64,000 nt of DNA, taken from contig NZ_BMZQ01000001.1 of the NCBI RefSeq assembly GCF_014652875.1, positions 1,798,001 through 1,862,000 of the forward strand, read 5' to 3'. The DNA is from Tianweitania populi (lineage in GTDB: Bacteria; Pseudomonadota; Alphaproteobacteria; Rhizobiales; Rhizobiaceae). Both the position numbers and the translations under genes were made by a program. A model generated the notes under the pieces. That model worked only from the letters and a program-made list of their open reading frames with translations. It ran no database searches and was not told the DNA's origin. Below are positions 61,801-64,000 of the stretch, in pieces (positions within the stretch are counted from its first letter, which is position 1; every line of letters begins with the position of its first letter).

Positions 61801-62688
61801 TCATTCCGCAGCAAGCGGCGTCGGCCAGATCAGCTCCGTCCACAATCCCATCAGCGTCGCGCAAAACCGCGTCAGGTCGTCTGCAAGGGGATCGAAGCCC
61901 GCCGTTTTCTGCAACGTCCGCTCATTCATGTAGAGGCCGCGATTGACCTCGATCTGGATGGCATGGACGCCATCGGCCGGCCGGCCGTAATGTTCGGTGA
62001 TGAACCCGCCCGCATAGGGCCGGTTGTGCGCCACAGTGTAGCCCATGCCGGTCAGCAGCCCGATCACCGCTTCCGACAAAGGTGCGGCGGCCGCCGCGCC
62101 GAACCGGTCGCCAACGATGAAATCGGGCCGCGCACCATGGTCCCCCACCCGCACGCTGCCCGGCATCGAATGGCAATCCACCAGCACGGCCGTGCCGAAC
62201 GCCGCCCAGGTGCGCGCCAGCAGCTCGGCAATCTGGTCATGGTAGGGCAGATAAAGATCTTCGATGCGGCCGGCCGCTTCCGCATAAGGCAGGCGGCTGG
62301 CATAGATCTCTTGCCCCTCGGCAACCAGCTTCGGCACCGTGCCGAGCCCGCCAGCCACCCGTGCGGAGCGCACATTGGCCTGGGGCGGCAGCTGTTCGCG
62401 AAACATCTTAGGGTCGAGCTCGAACGGCTCACGATTCACATCCAGATAGGCGCGCGGAAAATGCGCGTGCAGCAGCGGTGCGCCGAGGCCGACCACGCCG
62501 CCAAACAGTTCCTCAACAAAGAAATCTTCCGAGCGCCGGATTGCCGAGGCATCGAGCCGTGTCATCGCCATGAACCGCGGCGGATAGAACCGGCCGCTAT
62601 GGGGCGAGTTGAACACGAAGGGGGCATCATGCGAAGCGGGCTGTCTCAGCGTAAAGGCGCCGGCCGGAAAATCCTTGGTAGCCGTCAC
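61801..62688 (-). CDS. N-formylglutamate amidohydrolase family
   Basis: A 295-residue zinc-dependent hydrolase: FVFNSPHSGRFYPPRF (metal His), YLDVNREPFELDPKMF, LVDCHSMPG, and IQIEVNRGLYMNE. The family splits N-formylglutamate in histidine breakdown, but this branch is often encoded away from hut genes and its true substrate is open. It stands upstream of the divergent cpdR, a neighbourhood I recall from rhizobial genomes. Confidence 0.85.
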   Translation of the reverse strand: MTATKDFPAGAFTLRQPASHDAPFVFNSPHSGRFYPPRFMAMTRLDASAIRRSEDFFVEELFGGVVGLGAPLLHAHFPRAYLDVNREPFELDPKMFREQLPPQANVRSARVAGGLGTVPKLVAEGQEIYASRLPYAEAAGRIEDLYLPYHDQIAELLARTWAAFGTAVLVDCHSMPGSVRVGDHGARPDFIVGDRFGAAAAAPLSEAVIGLLTGMGYTVAHNRPYAGGFITEHYGRPADGVHAIQIEVNRGLYMNERTLQKTAGFDPLADDLTRFCATLMGLWTELIWPTPLAAE

Positions 62689-62857
62689 CCTCTAAAACTC
62701 CGCCGGACAGCGCGCAGCACTGCCCCTGTTTACGCCCTTATTCATAGCCGATGACCGTGCCACGCGCCCCTTGCCCTGTCCAGCGCGAGAGCAACAGGCT
62801 TGGAATTGAGCGGTTCCATTCACTGGATGTTTACCCTCCCGCCCGCATATCTCTACC

Positions 62858-62865
62858 ATGGTTAA
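62858..62865. promoter_or_regulatory. Candidate CtrA half-site before cpdR
   Basis: ATGGTTAA, the reverse of TTAACCAT, 43 bases upstream of the cpdR start and in the same relation to consensus as the site before rem. Confidence 0.4.
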
Positions 62866-62908
62866 GACCCCGCTCCGGCGTGTGGTCGAGGATAATCGGA
62901 CGGGCTCA

Positions 62909-63271
62909 ATGAAACGCATTCTTCTTGCGGAAGACGATAATGATATGCGTCGGTTCCTGGTGAAGGCGCTGGAGCGTGCAGGCTATGACGTCAGCGACTT
63001 CGACAATGGCGCCAGCGCCTATGAGCGCCTGCGCGAAGAGCCGTTTTCCCTGCTTTTGACCGATATCGTGATGCCGGAAATGGACGGCATCGAACTCGCC
63101 CGCCGCGCCACCGAGATCGATCCCGACCTCAAGGTCATGTTCATTACTGGCTTCGCCGCCGTCGCGCTGAACCCCGACTCGAAGGCACCGCGCGACGCCA
63201 AGGTCCTGTCGAAACCCTTCCACCTGCGCGACCTCGTCAACGAAGTCGAAAAAATGCTCCACGCGGCCTGA
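62909..63271 (+). CDS. cpdR: Cell-cycle response regulator CpdR
   Basis: A 120-residue single receiver domain with no output domain. It has AEDDNDMR, phosphorylation site D52 in LLTDIVMPEMDG, FITG and VLSKPFHLRDL. In Caulobacter and Sinorhizobium unphosphorylated CpdR brings substrates such as CtrA regulators to the ClpXP protease, linking the CckA phosphorelay to proteolysis. I chose MKRILL at 62909; an upstream open frame lacks family similarity. Confidence 0.9.
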   Translation: MKRILLAEDDNDMRRFLVKALERAGYDVSDFDNGASAYERLREEPFSLLLTDIVMPEMDGIELARRATEIDPDLKVMFITGFAAVALNPDSKAPRDAKVLSKPFHLRDLVNEVEKMLHAA

Positions 63272-63391
63272 GCCGCTTGCTTATCTGATGCTCGGACAAC
63301 CCAAAGTCCCGGCATACCCTCTCGCCTGCACGTTGTTTGCCACCTTCCTGTAGGAAACAGGCGAACCGCCACAAAAGCGCGAGAACCTCAC

Positions 63392-63420
63392 TTGACGACG
63401 CGGCGGCAAAATGGTGTAAG
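63392..63420 (+). promoter_or_regulatory. Promoter of tRNA-Val
   Basis: TTGACG, 17 bases, then TGTAAG, ending 14 bases before the tRNA. It has the same type as the small-RNA promoter. Confidence 0.5.
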
Positions 63421-63433
63421 CCGCGCCACGGAT

Positions 63434-63508
<75 letters not shown>

Positions 63509-63690
63509 TCCGGTTCCCCCACATTCTGAAAGTTCAAGCGCGCCACAGGTGCCGCATTGATTTGGTGCGTTTGGCTTTTCCTCATGTGGCAAGCAGCCTT
63601 CGCTAAGATCCTATTCCCGCACCGCTTCAACAAAAGAACTGGTTAGAACTCGGTCGGCGATCAACCATCGCCTCTCTCGCCGCAATCGCA

Positions 63691-64000
63691 TCAGACCGCC
63701 GCAACCTCTCGTGGCAGCCAGCCCTGCAAGGCATCCCAGTCCGGTTCGAGTTCGGCAAAGCGCTCGAGACGCAGGGTGGAAAGATCGGCAAAGTCGCATT
63801 GGCCGTGCATGATCAACTGCATCAAGGCGCGACCGGTTGCCGGCGAAAGGCCGAAGCCGACGCCCGACATGGTTGCGACGGTGAGGTTTGCCCAAGGTTC
63901 GGGCTGGTCCAGTACCGGCCGGCCGTCCGGCGTGTTCTCGATAATGCCAGCCCAAGAGCGGATGACCTTGGCATGCGCTGCCTTGGGAAACAGCTGCGCC
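63691..64000 (-). CDS. FAD-dependent oxidoreductase, C-terminal part
   Basis: The frame is open to the window edge, so only the last 102 residues are seen. They read RSWAGIIENTPDGRPVLDQ, then NLTVATMSGVGFGLSPATGR and a C-terminal REVAAV. This is the end of a DadA/GlpO-like amine or amino-acid oxidase: the strand with TPDGRP and the GxGFGLSP FAD contact are typical. Substrate unknown. TGA at 63691 ends it. Confidence 0.8.
   Translation of the reverse strand, partial: AQLFPKAAHAKVIRSWAGIIENTPDGRPVLDQPEPWANLTVATMSGVGFGLSPATGRALMQLIMHGQCDFADLSTLRLERFAELEPDWDALQGWLPREVAAV

Noticed and set aside
63611..63955. A 114-codon minus-strand frame at the right edge
   Set aside because: It is a shifted reading of the FAD oxidoreductase C-terminus, which reads properly in the frame ending at 63691.

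Overview
The window looks like chromosomal DNA of a high-GC alphaproteobacterium of the order Hyphomicrobiales (Rhizobiales). The best evidence is a compact flagellar-control block (two LuxR regulators resembling VisN/VisR, a Rem/FtcR-type regulator, FlaF, FlbT), a CpdR response regulator, an ornithine decarboxylase with a long speF-like leader, a small RNA resembling the rhizobial alpha-r14 family, and a pyridoxamine-pyruvate aminotransferase like that of Mesorhizobium. I cannot fix the genus.

Positions 1-19.4 kb hold a cell-surface glycan and surface-protein region. It contains the 3' end of an O-antigen ligase/polymerase, gmd and rmd (GDP-D-rhamnose type sugar), four glycosyltransferase genes (one a double enzyme), an acyltransferase, a Wzm/Wzt ABC exporter whose ATPase carries a C-terminal extension, and a coiled-coil methyltransferase that could end the chain. 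Interleaved are two convergent genes whose proteins start with almost the same DUF4214 head. One continues into an S-layer-like protein with RTX-type repeats, the other into a duplicated domain of unknown function. A SapC-family gene and an XRE-type regulator lie beside them. A third DUF4214-like segment sits in the methyltransferase. A recurring element, roughly CTAAGGGTTGYA, single or as inverted pairs, lies in nearly every promoter region from 0.6 to 20.7 kb. I read this as one co-regulated surface-layer/O-polysaccharide system. It is the most interesting part of the window.

Positions 19.4-31.1 kb carry the pyridoxamine-pyruvate aminotransferase, a diguanylate cyclase and an acyl-CoA catabolism group (MaoC, flavin oxidoreductase, TetR, thiolase, APH-like kinase, acyl-CoA dehydrogenase, SDR). 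About 3 kb of accessory genes, including a frameshifted MORN/YwqK-type gene and an 8-bp tandem repeat, interrupts that group.

Positions 31.2-43.6 kb hold tamB-tamA (outer-membrane assembly) and a complete oligopeptide ABC transporter operon. Positions 44.0-48.2 kb hold the flagellar-control block. Positions 48.2-58.9 kb are mixed housekeeping genes: SCP2, a nested palindromic repeat cluster, GNAT enzymes, ornithine decarboxylase, amidase/LysR, DUF1007 plus a nickel/cobalt exporter, methionine aminopeptidase coupled to a ParD-like gene under a perfect palindrome, and a CDF metal exporter. Positions 59-64 kb hold an SDR, a lipase-like hydrolase, a HisN-type phosphatase, the small RNA, an N-formylglutamate amidohydrolase, cpdR, tRNA-Val(GAC) and the C-terminal end of an FAD oxidoreductase cut by the window edge.
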